This document shows positions 43,768 through 52,534 of a stretch of 64,000 nt of DNA, piece by piece (within the stretch, counting starts at the first letter, position 1; every line of letters starts with the position of its first letter). The stretch is from Selenomonadales bacterium (GTDB lineage: Bacteria > Bacillota > UBA994): positions 87,906-151,905 of the forward strand of contig JAGXRZ010000040.1 in assembly GCA_018335585.1 (NCBI GenBank). Reading direction: 5' to 3'. The position numbers and the translations under genes were made by a program. The notes under the pieces were generated by a model, which saw only the letters and a program-made list of their open reading frames with translations, ran no database searches and was not told the origin of the DNA.

Positions 43768-44790
43768 GTGGGTATCAAGCTAGCCATCGTTGGCGCGACG
43801 GGCGTCGTCGGTCAGACCTTGCTCAAAGTACTAGATGAGCGCCGTTTTCCCCAGAGCGAAGTGCGTTTGTTGGCGTCGGCTGGTTCTGTGGGAAAGACGA
43901 TGGAGTTTGGGGGCCGGCAGCTCGCTGTAGCCGAGGCCACTCCTGCGGCCTTCGCCGGCATCGATATCGCCTTTTTCGCGGCTTCCGGCGAAGTAGCTAA
44001 GGAGTTAGCACCGGCAGCCGTGGCGCACGGCGCCATAGTCATCGATAATAGCTCTGCTTACCGGATGGTAGAAGAAGTGCCGCTAGTAGTCCCGGAGATT
44101 AACGCCGCGGACTTAAGGCAGCACCGCGGGATTATCGCCAATCCCAACTGCTCTACCATTATTATGGCCGTGGCTCTTAAGCCCATATATGACGCGGTGG
44201 GCATTAACCGGGTGGTAGTGTCGACCTATCAGGCGGCCTCGGGAGCCGGGATAGCCGCCGTGGAGGAGCTCAAAGCTCAGGTAGCAGCCTACATCGAGGG
44301 CCGCCCGCTGACGGCGGAAGTGCTGCCCACAGCGCTCGGTAAGAAGCACTACCAATTAGCGTTTAACGTAATCCCCCAGGTAGATGTCTTTCGGGCTGAC
44401 GGATACAGCCAAGAAGAGTGGAAGATGACCTACGAAACGCAGAAAATCTTTCATGACCACAAGCTGATGGTTTCGGCCACGTGCGTGCGCGTGCCCGTGA
44501 TGTGGTGCCACTCCGAGTCCATTAACGTCGAGACAAAGCAAAAGCTCACGGCGAGCCGCGCGCGCGAGCTTTTAGCAAGGAGCCCGGGTGTGGTTGTGCT
44601 TGATGATACTGGCGAACAGCTCTACCCTATGCCCATTGACTTTCCTGACCGTGACGAAGTCTTTGTAGGGAGAATCCGCGAAGACATAAGTCGCGACTAT
44701 GCGCTCAACCTTTGGGCAGTAGGCAATCAACTGCGAAAGGGCGCTGCGTCAAATGCCGTGCAGATAGCGGAGGCCATCATTAAGAATTAA
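43768..44790 (+). CDS. asd: Aspartate-semialdehyde dehydrogenase
   Basis: 340 residues from GTG 43768 with AAGGAGGG upstream. It makes aspartate semialdehyde for lysine, diaminopimelate, threonine and methionine synthesis. Seen: IVGATGVVGQTLLKVLDER, the nucleophile Cys in IANPNCSTIIM, STYQAASGAG, a His in CHSESINVE, and a C-terminal LWAVGNQLRKGAASNAVQIAE. The sulfur amino acid enzyme 560 bp downstream fits the same amino acid family. Confidence 0.97.
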   Translation: MGIKLAIVGATGVVGQTLLKVLDERRFPQSEVRLLASAGSVGKTMEFGGRQLAVAEATPAAFAGIDIAFFAASGEVAKELAPAAVAHGAIVIDNSSAYRMVEEVPLVVPEINAADLRQHRGIIANPNCSTIIMAVALKPIYDAVGINRVVVSTYQAASGAGIAAVEELKAQVAAYIEGRPLTAEVLPTALGKKHYQLAFNVIPQVDVFRADGYSQEEWKMTYETQKIFHDHKLMVSATCVRVPVMWCHSESINVETKQKLTASRARELLARSPGVVVLDDTGEQLYPMPIDFPDRDEVFVGRIREDISRDYALNLWAVGNQLRKGAASNAVQIAEAIIKN

Positions 44791-44811
44791 GAACTATGCA
44801 TAACAAAGGTG

Positions 44812-44840
44812 TTGGCAAATCATACTATGGATGGTGATAC
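44812..44840 (+). promoter_or_regulatory. Candidate promoter of the unknown 141-residue protein
   Basis: TTGGCA (44812-44817), 17-bp spacer, TGATAC (44835-44840). The -10 match is weak. Confidence 0.35.
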
Positions 44841-44860
44841 CAATATAGGAGGTATGGTTT

Positions 44861-45286
44861 GTGAACATCGTCTGGTTTGAAAAGGCGCCTAAGGGGAGAG
44901 GGAACGCAGCAGGGGATAAGGCACTCAAGATTACCTTCACCGACAAGCCTAAAGGCGTGCGCTGTAATGTCGCGCTGACGCGGAGACTCTCACATATGGG
45001 TGCGCATTACGTGCGCATGGGGCTGCAGGATGGGCTGTTCGTCATTATTCCCGTAGGGCAGCATGAGACCGGGTTTAAGCTAATCACCAATAAGAGCAGC
45101 GCCCAGGTCTGTGCGGCCTCAATCGGCGAATGGGCGGCGGTGCTCGGGCTCATCAAGAAGCGCGTGCACGGCAAGTGGGAAGACGCGAGGGGGGCCTTCA
45201 CCTTTGACTGCCAACAAGCTCTAGACGGCAACGTGTCTGATGAAGGGCGAAAGAATCCCGCCATGCTCAAACTCATGTCAGTTTAA
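44861..45286 (+). CDS. Unrecognised 141-residue protein
   Basis: GTG 44861 follows ATAGGAGGTATGG with good spacing. No signal peptide or membrane segment. The N-terminal half is basic (WFEKAPKGRGNAAGDKALKITFTDKPKGVRCNVALTRRL); the middle has HYVRMGLQDGLFVIIPVGQHETGFKLI, which looks like paired beta strands. I do not recognise a family. It has its own candidate promoter and is followed by a hairpin, so it may be a single-gene unit. Confidence 0.7.
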   Translation: MNIVWFEKAPKGRGNAAGDKALKITFTDKPKGVRCNVALTRRLSHMGAHYVRMGLQDGLFVIIPVGQHETGFKLITNKSSAQVCAASIGEWAAVLGLIKKRVHGKWEDARGAFTFDCQQALDGNVSDEGRKNPAMLKLMSV

Positions 45287-45317
45287 CCAAACCCATGATC
45301 CGAGAAGGATTAAGAGC

Positions 45318-45349
45318 ATCACCCCCGAACACTTACCTTCGGGGGTGAT
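45318..45349 (+). promoter_or_regulatory. Hairpin that buries the ribosome-binding site of the next gene
   Basis: Arms ATCACCCCCGAA (45318-45329) and TTCGGGGGTGAT (45338-45349) pair perfectly over 12 bp. The 3' arm carries GGGGGTGA, the only ribosome-binding site for ATG 45353. It may end the upstream transcript or control translation; only TTTC follows, so termination by itself is doubtful. Confidence 0.65.
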
Positions 45350-45352
45350 TTC

Positions 45353-46492
45353 ATGAAAAGAAGCATGCTGCCGCTCCGTACCCGTCCGGCGGTTCCACCT
45401 GTCTATCAGACATCAGTCTTTGCCTTTGACTCGCTAGAGCAGGTGGACCAAGCCTTTGGCGGCGAAGAAGGAGCATTCGTCTATTCCCGTTACGGTAACC
45501 CAACAGTTAGGGCACTAGAGACGGCCTTAGCCCACTTAGAGGGTACGGAAGCCGCCTTAGTCGCGTCCTCGGGTATGGCTGCGCTTGCTGTCGCCGTGCT
45601 GTCTCTGTGCGGGCAGGGCGACCACATTATCGCGGCGCAAGACCTGTATGGAGGCACGCAAGCGCTGTTTCAACGCGACTTTAGCAGATGGGGTATCGAT
45701 ATAACCTTTGTGGACGCGCAAAACATAGCCCGAGTAGAGGAAGCAATTCGGCCAAATACTAAGCTTATCTTTGTGGAGACAATCTCGAATCCTCTCATGA
45801 AAGTGGCAGACTTGTCGCGCCTAGCCGCCCTTAAGCGTGGTTTTGGCATCACTTTGATGGTAGACAACACTTTTGCCAGCCCGGTGCTGTGTCGGCCAAG
45901 CGAATGGGGAGCAGACCTCGTCATGGAGAGCCTAACTAAGTACATTAACGGGCACTCCGATGTCACCGCCGGTGCCGTAATGGGCTCTAAGGAATTAATC
46001 GAGCGCATGCGGCCGCTCCATACAGATTTTGGTGCCATCACCAGCCCCTTTGACGCTTGGTTAGTGCAAAGGAGCCTGCAAACATTAAAGCTTAGGCTAC
46101 AGCAGCACTGCCAAAACGCCGCGGCTTTGGCCGAGTTTCTGGCCGCACAGCCTAAGGTCATGAAGGTGTACTACCCCGGGTTGCCTGGGCATCCGCAGCA
46201 CGCTTTGGCCAAGGCGCAGATGAGCTGTTACGGCGGCATGCTGAGCTTTGTTGTAGAAGGCGGATGCTACGGCGCCGGGCAAGTCATTAAGCGTTTACGG
46301 CGCGTAGACTTTGTGCCAAGCCTTGGCGGCACCTCGACTACCGTTTCGCATCCGGCCAAAACCAGTCACCGCGGCATGACCGTTATGGAGCGAGTTAGGC
46401 TAGGCATAGATGACGGCCTTATCCGCGTATCAGCGGGATTAGAGGACCAAGAAGAGATTCGTGCCGACTTTGCGCAAGCGCTCACTTGGTGA
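45353..46492 (+). CDS. PLP-dependent trans-sulfuration family enzyme (cystathionine gamma-synthase/lyase type)
   Basis: 379 residues of the Cys/Met metabolism fold. Seen: PPVYQTSVFAFDSLEQVDQAF, YSRYGNPTVRALETALAHLEG, ALVASSGMAALAVAVLSL, DNTFASPVLCRP, the PLP Lys in MESLTKYINGHSDVTAGAVMG, and SLGGTSTTVSHPAKTSH near the C-terminus. Members make or split cystathionine, homocysteine or methionine, and the exact reaction cannot be read from sequence alone. Translation depends on a site within a perfect hairpin. Confidence 0.88.
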   Translation: MKRSMLPLRTRPAVPPVYQTSVFAFDSLEQVDQAFGGEEGAFVYSRYGNPTVRALETALAHLEGTEAALVASSGMAALAVAVLSLCGQGDHIIAAQDLYGGTQALFQRDFSRWGIDITFVDAQNIARVEEAIRPNTKLIFVETISNPLMKVADLSRLAALKRGFGITLMVDNTFASPVLCRPSEWGADLVMESLTKYINGHSDVTAGAVMGSKELIERMRPLHTDFGAITSPFDAWLVQRSLQTLKLRLQQHCQNAAALAEFLAAQPKVMKVYYPGLPGHPQHALAKAQMSCYGGMLSFVVEGGCYGAGQVIKRLRRVDFVPSLGGTSTTVSHPAKTSHRGMTVMERVRLGIDDGLIRVSAGLEDQEEIRADFAQALTW

Positions 46493-46533
46493 GTCTTTTC
46501 GCAGCCAAATTTAACGTGAGGGGAGCAGTGGAA

Positions 46534-47646
46534 GTGAGGCGAACAATAGCTCTTGTGCTGTTGTTCCTGGTGTGTTTGGCATCGCCCGTGGCAGCCCAAA
46601 CCGAGGAACCACCAGCAGACGTAGCGATTGAGTTCGCGCGAGCGCGTGTGCTGACGCTAGTGGAACTGCCGGCAGAGGAAGGGCAGACTGAAACAGGGTT
46701 TGAACTGCGCGAGTTTGACGTACAGCTAGAGGTCTTAAGCGGCAGCCTCCGCGGTCGCACGGTGGACATCAGACATGTGCTCACCGGGACGCCCGCCTTC
46801 GATATTGTCATTTCGCCCGGGCAACGTGTGCTTATCGCGGTAGAGCAGGTTGAGGGTGAAGTTATAGAGGTAGCTATCGCCGACCACGAGCGCGACCGCC
46901 ACTTGTTGGCCTTAGCTATTGCCTTTAGCGCCCTACTCATTGTCTTAGGCGGCAAGAAGGGGCTGTTTAGCCTTATCTCGCTTGCCCTCATCGGGGTGCT
47001 GATTATCTATGTGCTTATCCCGCTGTTGCTGCGCGGTTATAACCCGATTACGCTGGCCGTAATCGTAGCCGCTATCGCCACGGCCTTTACCACTACATTA
47101 GTAGGGGGAGCTAACCGTAAGGCTCTAGCGGCCATTGTCGGCACAGTGGGTGGCCTAATAGTTGCCGGGGTGCTGGCCATAGTCGTAGGCGGAGCAATCC
47201 ACACTACGGGCCTAGCGGGTGAGGAGGCGCAGATGCTTGCGTTTATTCCTCAAGGCGTGGCCTTTGACTTCCGCGGCTTGCTCATGGCGGGGATTATTAT
47301 CGGGGCGCTTGGCGCAATTATGGACACGGGCATGAGCATTTCCTCAGCCGTGTCCGAGGTGCAGCGCGCTAGTCAGGGCCTTAGAAGAAAAGAGCTCTTT
47401 TGGGTAGGCATGAACGTCGGGCGCGACGTAATGGGTACCATGGCCAACACCCTTATTCTCGCCTATACAGGCGGCTCGTTGGCTTTGCTGCTCTTGGTGC
47501 AGGCCTACGAGGTTGAGTTTATCCGCCTCATTAACATGGACTCTATCGCCAGTGAAGTGCTGCGGGCACTTGCCGGAAGCATAGGCTTGGTGTCAGCCAT
47601 TCCGATGACGGCTTTAGCGGCGGCGTTCTTGGCGAAGAAGCGGTAG
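46534..47646 (+). CDS. YibE/F family membrane protein
   Basis: 370 residues from GTG 46534, with GAGGGGAG spaced 9 bp. A cleavable signal sequence (RRTIALVLLFLVCLASPVAAQ) is followed by an extracellular domain of about 110 residues rich in acidic residues, then about seven to eight helices. These include GGKKGLFSLISLALIGVLIIYVLIPLLLRGYNPI, LVGGANRKALAAIVGTVGG and GAIMDTGMSISSAVSEV, typical of YibE/F. Function unknown. It overlaps no neighbour and ends at the 24-bp dispersed repeat. Confidence 0.88.
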   Translation: MRRTIALVLLFLVCLASPVAAQTEEPPADVAIEFARARVLTLVELPAEEGQTETGFELREFDVQLEVLSGSLRGRTVDIRHVLTGTPAFDIVISPGQRVLIAVEQVEGEVIEVAIADHERDRHLLALAIAFSALLIVLGGKKGLFSLISLALIGVLIIYVLIPLLLRGYNPITLAVIVAAIATAFTTTLVGGANRKALAAIVGTVGGLIVAGVLAIVVGGAIHTTGLAGEEAQMLAFIPQGVAFDFRGLLMAGIIIGALGAIMDTGMSISSAVSEVQRASQGLRRKELFWVGMNVGRDVMGTMANTLILAYTGGSLALLLLVQAYEVEFIRLINMDSIASEVLRALAGSIGLVSAIPMTALAAAFLAKKR

Positions 47647-47652
47647 GGGAGA

Positions 47653-47676
47653 GGAGCCAGCAACCCCTCGTCCTCC
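47653..47676. repeat. 24-bp dispersed repeat
   Basis: Identical over 24 bp to 15753-15776 (begins GGAGCCAGCAACCCC). At 15.7 kb it adjoins 7-bp units CAGGAGC; here it stands alone between the YibE/F and asnB 3' ends. Confidence 0.7.
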
Positions 47677-49514
47677 TACTCAATATACAACTTATGCCAC
47701 ACCTGAAAAACCAGAATCGTCCACAGCCTGCGGCTGTGGTCGTTTTTTCCCGCGATATGCTCAGCTAGCATTTCCTGTGCGTATTTCGTGTTGACGTATT
47801 GACTGATGCTCGGGCTCTGCAGCGTATCTGCAAGGCGTGCCTGCCACTCGCGCTTAATCCACTCGCGGGTAGGCACAGGGAAGCCGCGCTTCGGGCGGCT
47901 GGCCACTTCCGGGGGCAACCAGTTAAGCGCTGCTTGGCGTAAGATGTACTTCGTTATGTTGCCTGTAACTTTTAGCTCCGGGGGGATGGTAGCCGCAAAC
48001 TCCACGAGGCGATGGTCAAGAAAGGGGACGCGCAGTTCCAAGGAATGCGCCATCGTCATGCGGTCAGCCTTAACCAGAATATCGCCGGAGAGCCAAGTGT
48101 TAAAGTCTAGATACTGCATTTGCGCGATGTCGTCTAGGTCTTTTACTTGCTCGAAGTAGGGGCGGGTAATGTCAGTAGGTAGCAGGCGTCGATTGGACCG
48201 CATTGCGAGCAGCCTGTCCTTCTGTGCTTCGGTGAAAATAAGGGCGTTGCCGAAGTAACGCTCGGCTAGTGGGGTATTGGCGCGGCGCAGGTAGTCTTTT
48301 CCCTTTACGCCCTCCGGCAATGCGCGCCCAAGCGAGGAAAGCAGAGCCCGCACCGGGGAGGGGAAGCGCGCGAATTTGCGTACCTCGCCCGGCTCCTTGT
48401 AGATGCCATAACCGCCAAACACCTCGTCTGCGCCTTCGCCTGACAGAACGACTGTAATGTCTTGGCTCGCACGGCGTGCGACAAAGTAGAGTGCGCAGGC
48501 GGCAGGGTCAGCTACCGGCTCGTCCATATGCCAGATAATATCCGGCAGTGCCTGCCACATATCCTCGGCAGAAACGTGGACTTCGTGGTGGTCGGTGGCT
48601 AAAGCTTGCGCGGTGTAGCGCGCTTCCGGCAGTTCGTCGTATTTTTCTTCGGCGTATCCCACGGAGTACGTGGAGAGGTTGTCCATTCTGCGCAGCAACG
48701 CGGCAATCACGCTTGAGTCTACGCCACTCGAGAGAAACGCGCCGCGCGGGACTTCGCTCATCATGTGCATTCTTACGGCTTCGGTCAATAAGTGCTCGGT
48801 GCCCTCTATAAAGTATGACGCGGGCTTGCTCACCGGACGGAATTCCAGTTGCCAATACCTCTTAAGCGTGAGCTTATCGTCGCGGAGCGAGAAGTAGTGG
48901 GCAGGGGGGAGACGCAGCAGCCCCTTAAACAGAGTTCTTGGGTCAGGTACAAACTGGAAGGTGAAGTAGTGCTGTAAGCTGTCCTCGTCGACCGCGCGCA
49001 TAACGGCAGGATGTTCGAGAACGGCCTTGGCCTCGGAAGCATAGATGAAAGCATCGCCTTGCATGGTGTAGTAGAGTGGCTTAATGCCAAAGCGGTCGCG
49101 CGCCCCGTAGAGGGTCTTGTTGGCAGTGTCCCAAACAACAAAGGCAAACATGCCGCGCAGGGCACTAAGGCACTCTATGCCTTGTTCCTCAAACAGGTGG
49201 AGGATTACTTCGCTGTCTGTATGCGTAGCGAAGCGGTGGCCACGCAAAATAAGCTCGGCGCGCAGCTGTTCGTAGTTATAAATCTCGCCGTTAAATGTAA
49301 GCCACAGCGTGCCGTCCTCGTTGCAGAGCGGCTGATGCCCGGCCGCCACGTCAATAATGCTGAGGCGGCGGAAACCAAGCGCGACATCCTCGTCCACAAA
49401 CGAGCCGCTGTCGTCTGGCCCGCGGTGAGCGATGGCCGACATCATCTGGGCGAGTACGCCTTTTTTCTCTTCTAGGCTGAGACGCGTGTCAAGAAAGCCC
49501 GCAATACCACACAT
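47676..49514 (-). CDS. asnB: Asparagine synthase, glutamine-hydrolysing
   Basis: 612 residues from ATG 49514 (GGGAGG upstream). The N-terminal glutaminase has nucleophile Cys2 (MCGIAGF), IAHRGPDDSG and LTFNGEIYNYEQLR. The C-terminal synthetase has the PP-loop FLSSGVDSSVIAALL and SGEGADEVFGGY. It makes asparagine from aspartate with glutamine as ammonia donor. The length and LSGEGADE form match the AsnB class. It follows a DMT-type exporter with 4 bp between genes, so the two form one unit. Confidence 0.95.
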   Translation of the reverse strand: MCGIAGFLDTRLSLEEKKGVLAQMMSAIAHRGPDDSGSFVDEDVALGFRRLSIIDVAAGHQPLCNEDGTLWLTFNGEIYNYEQLRAELILRGHRFATHTDSEVILHLFEEQGIECLSALRGMFAFVVWDTANKTLYGARDRFGIKPLYYTMQGDAFIYASEAKAVLEHPAVMRAVDEDSLQHYFTFQFVPDPRTLFKGLLRLPPAHYFSLRDDKLTLKRYWQLEFRPVSKPASYFIEGTEHLLTEAVRMHMMSEVPRGAFLSSGVDSSVIAALLRRMDNLSTYSVGYAEEKYDELPEARYTAQALATDHHEVHVSAEDMWQALPDIIWHMDEPVADPAACALYFVARRASQDITVVLSGEGADEVFGGYGIYKEPGEVRKFARFPSPVRALLSSLGRALPEGVKGKDYLRRANTPLAERYFGNALIFTEAQKDRLLAMRSNRRLLPTDITRPYFEQVKDLDDIAQMQYLDFNTWLSGDILVKADRMTMAHSLELRVPFLDHRLVEFAATIPPELKVTGNITKYILRQAALNWLPPEVASRPKRGFPVPTREWIKREWQARLADTLQSPSISQYVNTKYAQEMLAEHIAGKNDHSRRLWTILVFQVWHKLYIE

Positions 49515-49518
49515 AGTG

Positions 49519-50439
49519 TTAGCCTCCCTTTTTGCATGTTGCCACCGCAGCGACAATCAAAGCCATACCGACATATTGCCAGGCAAAGAGCCGCTCATTT
49601 AGCAGCACGGCAGCCAGCAGTACAGCGGAGAGCGGCTCAGCGGCGCTAAGAATGGCCGTGCGCGACGCTCCAATAGACTTAATCCCCACTACATAAAGCA
49701 GTATTGCCAATGCAGTACATATAATGCCAATCCCTAGGCCCACTAACCACATAGCCGCGGTAAGCTCCCCGGAGAGCATATACACCGGTGGGTTAAGTAA
49801 GCTCAGGAACAGAGCGCAAAAAGTAATCGAGTAAGTCGTGACTACAATTGCGTCTTGTTTGCCGGTCGTCTTTTGGCCAATAAGAGTGAAGGCGGCGTAC
49901 GAAGAAGCCGAAAGCGCAATCCAAAGCAAACCAAGCGGGGCAATCGTTCGCCCACCGTCCGACCAAGTGACCAGTGCTGTGCCTAAGAGGGCTAAGACAA
50001 CTGCCCCGAGCATGGCCTTGTTCGCTCGTTCCCCCCAGATGATTCTGGCTACGCTCATCGTAATAAGCGGATGAATATAGAACAAAACTGCTACTAATCC
50101 GGCGGGCATTACTTCTAGCGCCTTAAAAAAGCCAAGCGCCGTCAAGGCATAGGCTACGCCTTGCACCGCTAGGCTACCTAGCTCTGGGCGGGTTATGCTG
50201 CCCTTATTTTTCCCGTACCACGTCATTATACCCCACATCACTGCCGCGGCTACCGTGAATCTAACTGTAAGGAGCCTAAGAGGCGTGTACCCTAGCTCAA
50301 AGCCGAGCTTGCCGAAATAGCCGTTAAAACCAAACAAGAAGGATGACAGCAGCACAGCCAGAAATCCCACCAGCGGGGAATCCGACACGAGACGCCCCAC
50401 GGGGGGCGTGATACCTTGTCTAGAGCGCAAGCTCTTCAC
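49519..50439 (-). CDS. DMT/EamA family transporter
   Basis: 306 residues, ten membrane helices in two EamA repeats (first near SPLVGFLAVLLSSFLFGFNGYFGKLGFELG, second near IAPLGLLWIALSASSYAAFTLIGQKTTGKQ; SAAEPLSAVLLAAVLLNERL ends the second). Family members export amino acids or metabolites. The start is uncertain: GTG 50439 has a purine-rich stretch directly against it, and GTG 50382 (SDSPLVG) is an alternative. Its coupling to asnB suggests transport of an amino acid or amide, but this is inference. Confidence 0.85.
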   Translation of the reverse strand: MKSLRSRQGITPPVGRLVSDSPLVGFLAVLLSSFLFGFNGYFGKLGFELGYTPLRLLTVRFTVAAAVMWGIMTWYGKNKGSITRPELGSLAVQGVAYALTALGFFKALEVMPAGLVAVLFYIHPLITMSVARIIWGERANKAMLGAVVLALLGTALVTWSDGGRTIAPLGLLWIALSASSYAAFTLIGQKTTGKQDAIVVTTYSITFCALFLSLLNPPVYMLSGELTAAMWLVGLGIGIICTALAILLYVVGIKSIGASRTAILSAAEPLSAVLLAAVLLNERLFAWQYVGMALIVAAVATCKKGG

Positions 50440-50499
50440 CTCATCTCAGTCAAGCCCGACACGGCAACACTCATATTGTAACACACTGCGGTGCGCCGT

Positions 50500-50602
50500 A
50501 GAAAACAAAAGGGACGGTTCTTTTTGTATTACTGTGGCCTGTATATCGCGGCCCCCAAGTAAAAGACCACGCCTTAAGCCAAAGAATCTTGCAGTCCGAT
50601 AC
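50500..50602 (+). repeat. Island repeat block A, left copy
   Basis: About 100 bp beginning AAAACAAAAGGGACGGTTCT and including AAAGACCACGCCTTAAGCC. A copy with about ten differences is at 53390-53488. It starts with the REP-like GGGACGG core. Confidence 0.75.
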
Positions 50603-50643
50603 AAGAAGACCCGTCAGACTGTGCGAAAATCCTTCCTCGGGCG

Positions 50644-50694
50644 TAGGGACGTGCCTGTGGCACGTCAGCGGACGTGCGAAACGCACGTCCCTAC
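50644..50694. repeat. Double hairpin REP-like element
   Basis: Outer arms GTAGGGACGTGC and GCACGTCCCTAC pair perfectly; an inner stem ACGTGC-CTGTG-GCACGT is nested. This layout is typical of REP/MITE-like units mobilised in trans. The rest of 50440-50869 holds block A and a repeat also seen after the ABC exporter. Confidence 0.65.
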
Positions 50695-50869
50695 AAGGTT
50701 TCTGTCGCCTCCTGCTTTCTGCCAGTGAGGGGTAGCCATGTTTTCACACAGTCTGCCGTTCCTTTTGGTCTCGGTTTGTTTCCGTCCTCCTTGTTCTCTT
50801 GTGTTGTGCAGGAAACAACACTGCTGCTAGAGAATCATTCTGTCACGAGCAGAAACGAGGTGTCTTGAT

Positions 50870-51397
50870 TTGAGCGACAAGGTGCAGGAAGCTGTGTTGG
50901 AGCAACTGCTGAAGCTTACTGAATCAGTGCAGGACCTAGCCCACGGGCAGAAGCATTTGACAGAGAGAGTGGCAGGATTAGATGACAAGGTCACCAGGTT
51001 AGACGACAAGGTGGCCCGCTTGGACGATAAGGTCACCCAGCTCGATGAAAGGGTAACCCGTTTAGGCGATAAAGTCACGCAGCTCGGTGAAAGAGTAACC
51101 CGCCTAGATGAGAAAGTGACGCAACTAGATGTCAGCGTCTCGCGCCTAGATGAAAAGGTGACGCGACTCGACGTTAGAGCTACACGTCTAGAGGAATCCG
51201 TTGTCCGCATTGAAAACGACCACGGCATGCAGCTCGGGGCGCTCTTTGATGCCTTCTCGCTGCGGGGCGACCAAGTCAATGACCTAAGGGAGCATATGGA
51301 CCGCCGCTTTGATTCTGTGCAGGCCGCGATTAACTTCCTCATCCATCGCACCAATGAACACGACAATGAGCTGATGCGCTTGCGCAAGGTCAAATAG
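50870..51397 (+). CDS. Heptad-repeat coiled-coil protein
   Basis: 175 residues from TTG 50870 with GAGGTG upstream. Residues 37-113 are eleven near-identical heptads of the form LDDKVTR/LDEKVTQ, giving a long parallel coiled coil. The DNA repeats in 21-bp steps, so copy number may vary. After it come VVRIENDHGMQLGALFDAFSLRGDQV and a C-terminal helix. Function unknown; it resembles phage-like or regulatory coiled-coil proteins. Its 3' end and terminator are duplicated at 53.5 kb without the rest of the gene. Confidence 0.75.
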   Translation: MSDKVQEAVLEQLLKLTESVQDLAHGQKHLTERVAGLDDKVTRLDDKVARLDDKVTQLDERVTRLGDKVTQLGERVTRLDEKVTQLDVSVSRLDEKVTRLDVRATRLEESVVRIENDHGMQLGALFDAFSLRGDQVNDLREHMDRRFDSVQAAINFLIHRTNEHDNELMRLRKVK

Positions 51398-51406
51398 ACA
51401 ACAAGT

Positions 51407-51458
51407 GGAACGGTTCTTCTTGAAAAATACAAGAAGAACCGTCCCTTTTGTTTCTTTT
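51407..51458 (+). terminator. Terminator after the coiled-coil gene (REP-like)
   Basis: Arms GGAACGGTTCTTCTTG and CAAGAAGAACCGTCCC (one mismatch) with a 7-nt loop, then TTTTGTTTCTTTTG. On the other strand it may serve the convergent restriction gene. Confidence 0.85.
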
Positions 51459-51475
51459 GTTTGCCATCATATTTG

Positions 51476-52534
51476 TTACTTTTGCAGTTCACCCTTTAGA
51501 TCATCAATAAAGGCGGACATGGGGCGAACATAGTCCCGCAGACCTACATTGTCTAGTGCGGCCTTAAGCACCCTGTTATCGTCACGCAAATAGAAGCGGT
51601 GGCGAAGACCACCTAGCAGGGCAAGTTTGTCATCCGACAAGTCCTCCTCATAGGTGACGAGATGCCAGAGATACCGAATCTTATACTTGGATAATATCTC
51701 GCCCGTCGCGCTCGAGACTTGCTTCCATCTCTCTCGCAAGGTTCTTTTACACGATATTCCAATTAGCCAGCCCTGCTTGCACTTTACCCACTTGTCAACT
51801 TCAATGTCTGCCTGGAAGTGCTCCGGCTGCGTGGTTGCAGAGATACTAAAGTAATGGAACAAGAAGTCCGTGATATCCTCAAGGCTGCCGCCTGCACGCG
51901 ATTTACGCTTCTGGCCTAATCGTCGCTCAAACTCTTGGACAAACGCCGTTAGAACCATGTCTTCCGCAGCCTCAGGCAAGAAAGCAAGGCAGCGGCGCAA
52001 TGCACCGAACTCTCTCGTTACGGCTGTCCGTTCAACTCTAAGGCACCCCTCAACACCCGCATCATCCCAGAGACGTACTACAGTTGCCAGAGCCTTCTCC
52101 CCGAGCGTATCGAAGTAGGCCCTTGCAGTAGCCAATGTATAGGCCCGATCATCTGCAGGAATCTCGGACAAGGCCTTATTTATTGGGATCATCACGTTTT
52201 CGCACGTCAGGGCGAGAACAGTCACATCGTCCACAGTCTTAATCCTATCCGTGATATCTGCCGCGAGCAGAGCCACCCTATCTGCCTTGGCGCGTGAGCT
52301 AGCATACCTAGTGGAAATAAGGGTCTGGATGGTTGATTGGGCGATCTTCACCTTCACATTGTCGTCATTGGCTTTGTCGCTAGTAATTGCTCTTAGGGAC
52401 AATGCTAGATCTGACAAGAGCCGTGAGTTCGTGCCTATTCCTCCATACTTGTCGCCGTTTATGAGCATGCGGGCAAACCAATATACATTTGCCCATGGGC
52501 TGTCTTCAATAACCTCACAGACAGGCCTACTCAT
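51476..52534 (-). CDS. Type II restriction endonuclease
   Basis: 352 residues from ATG 52534. The catalytic-looking region near residues 225-275 reads GGSLEDITDFLFHYF, then ADIEVDKWVKCKQG, then WLIGISCKRTLRERWKQ. A PD-(D/E)xK nuclease is likely, with Asp in IEVD and SCK in place of (D/E)xK; the acidic residue may be supplied by Glu in the following helix (RERWKQ), as in the Cfr10I/Bse634I group. The ATG overlaps the methylase stop by 8 bp (ATGAGTAG), fixing the pair as one operon. The recognition site is not predictable. Confidence 0.82.
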   Translation of the reverse strand: MSRPVCEVIEDSPWANVYWFARMLINGDKYGGIGTNSRLLSDLALSLRAITSDKANDDNVKVKIAQSTIQTLISTRYASSRAKADRVALLAADITDRIKTVDDVTVLALTCENVMIPINKALSEIPADDRAYTLATARAYFDTLGEKALATVVRLWDDAGVEGCLRVERTAVTREFGALRRCLAFLPEAAEDMVLTAFVQEFERRLGQKRKSRAGGSLEDITDFLFHYFSISATTQPEHFQADIEVDKWVKCKQGWLIGISCKRTLRERWKQVSSATGEILSKYKIRYLWHLVTYEEDLSDDKLALLGGLRHRFYLRDDNRVLKAALDNVGLRDYVRPMSAFIDDLKGELQK

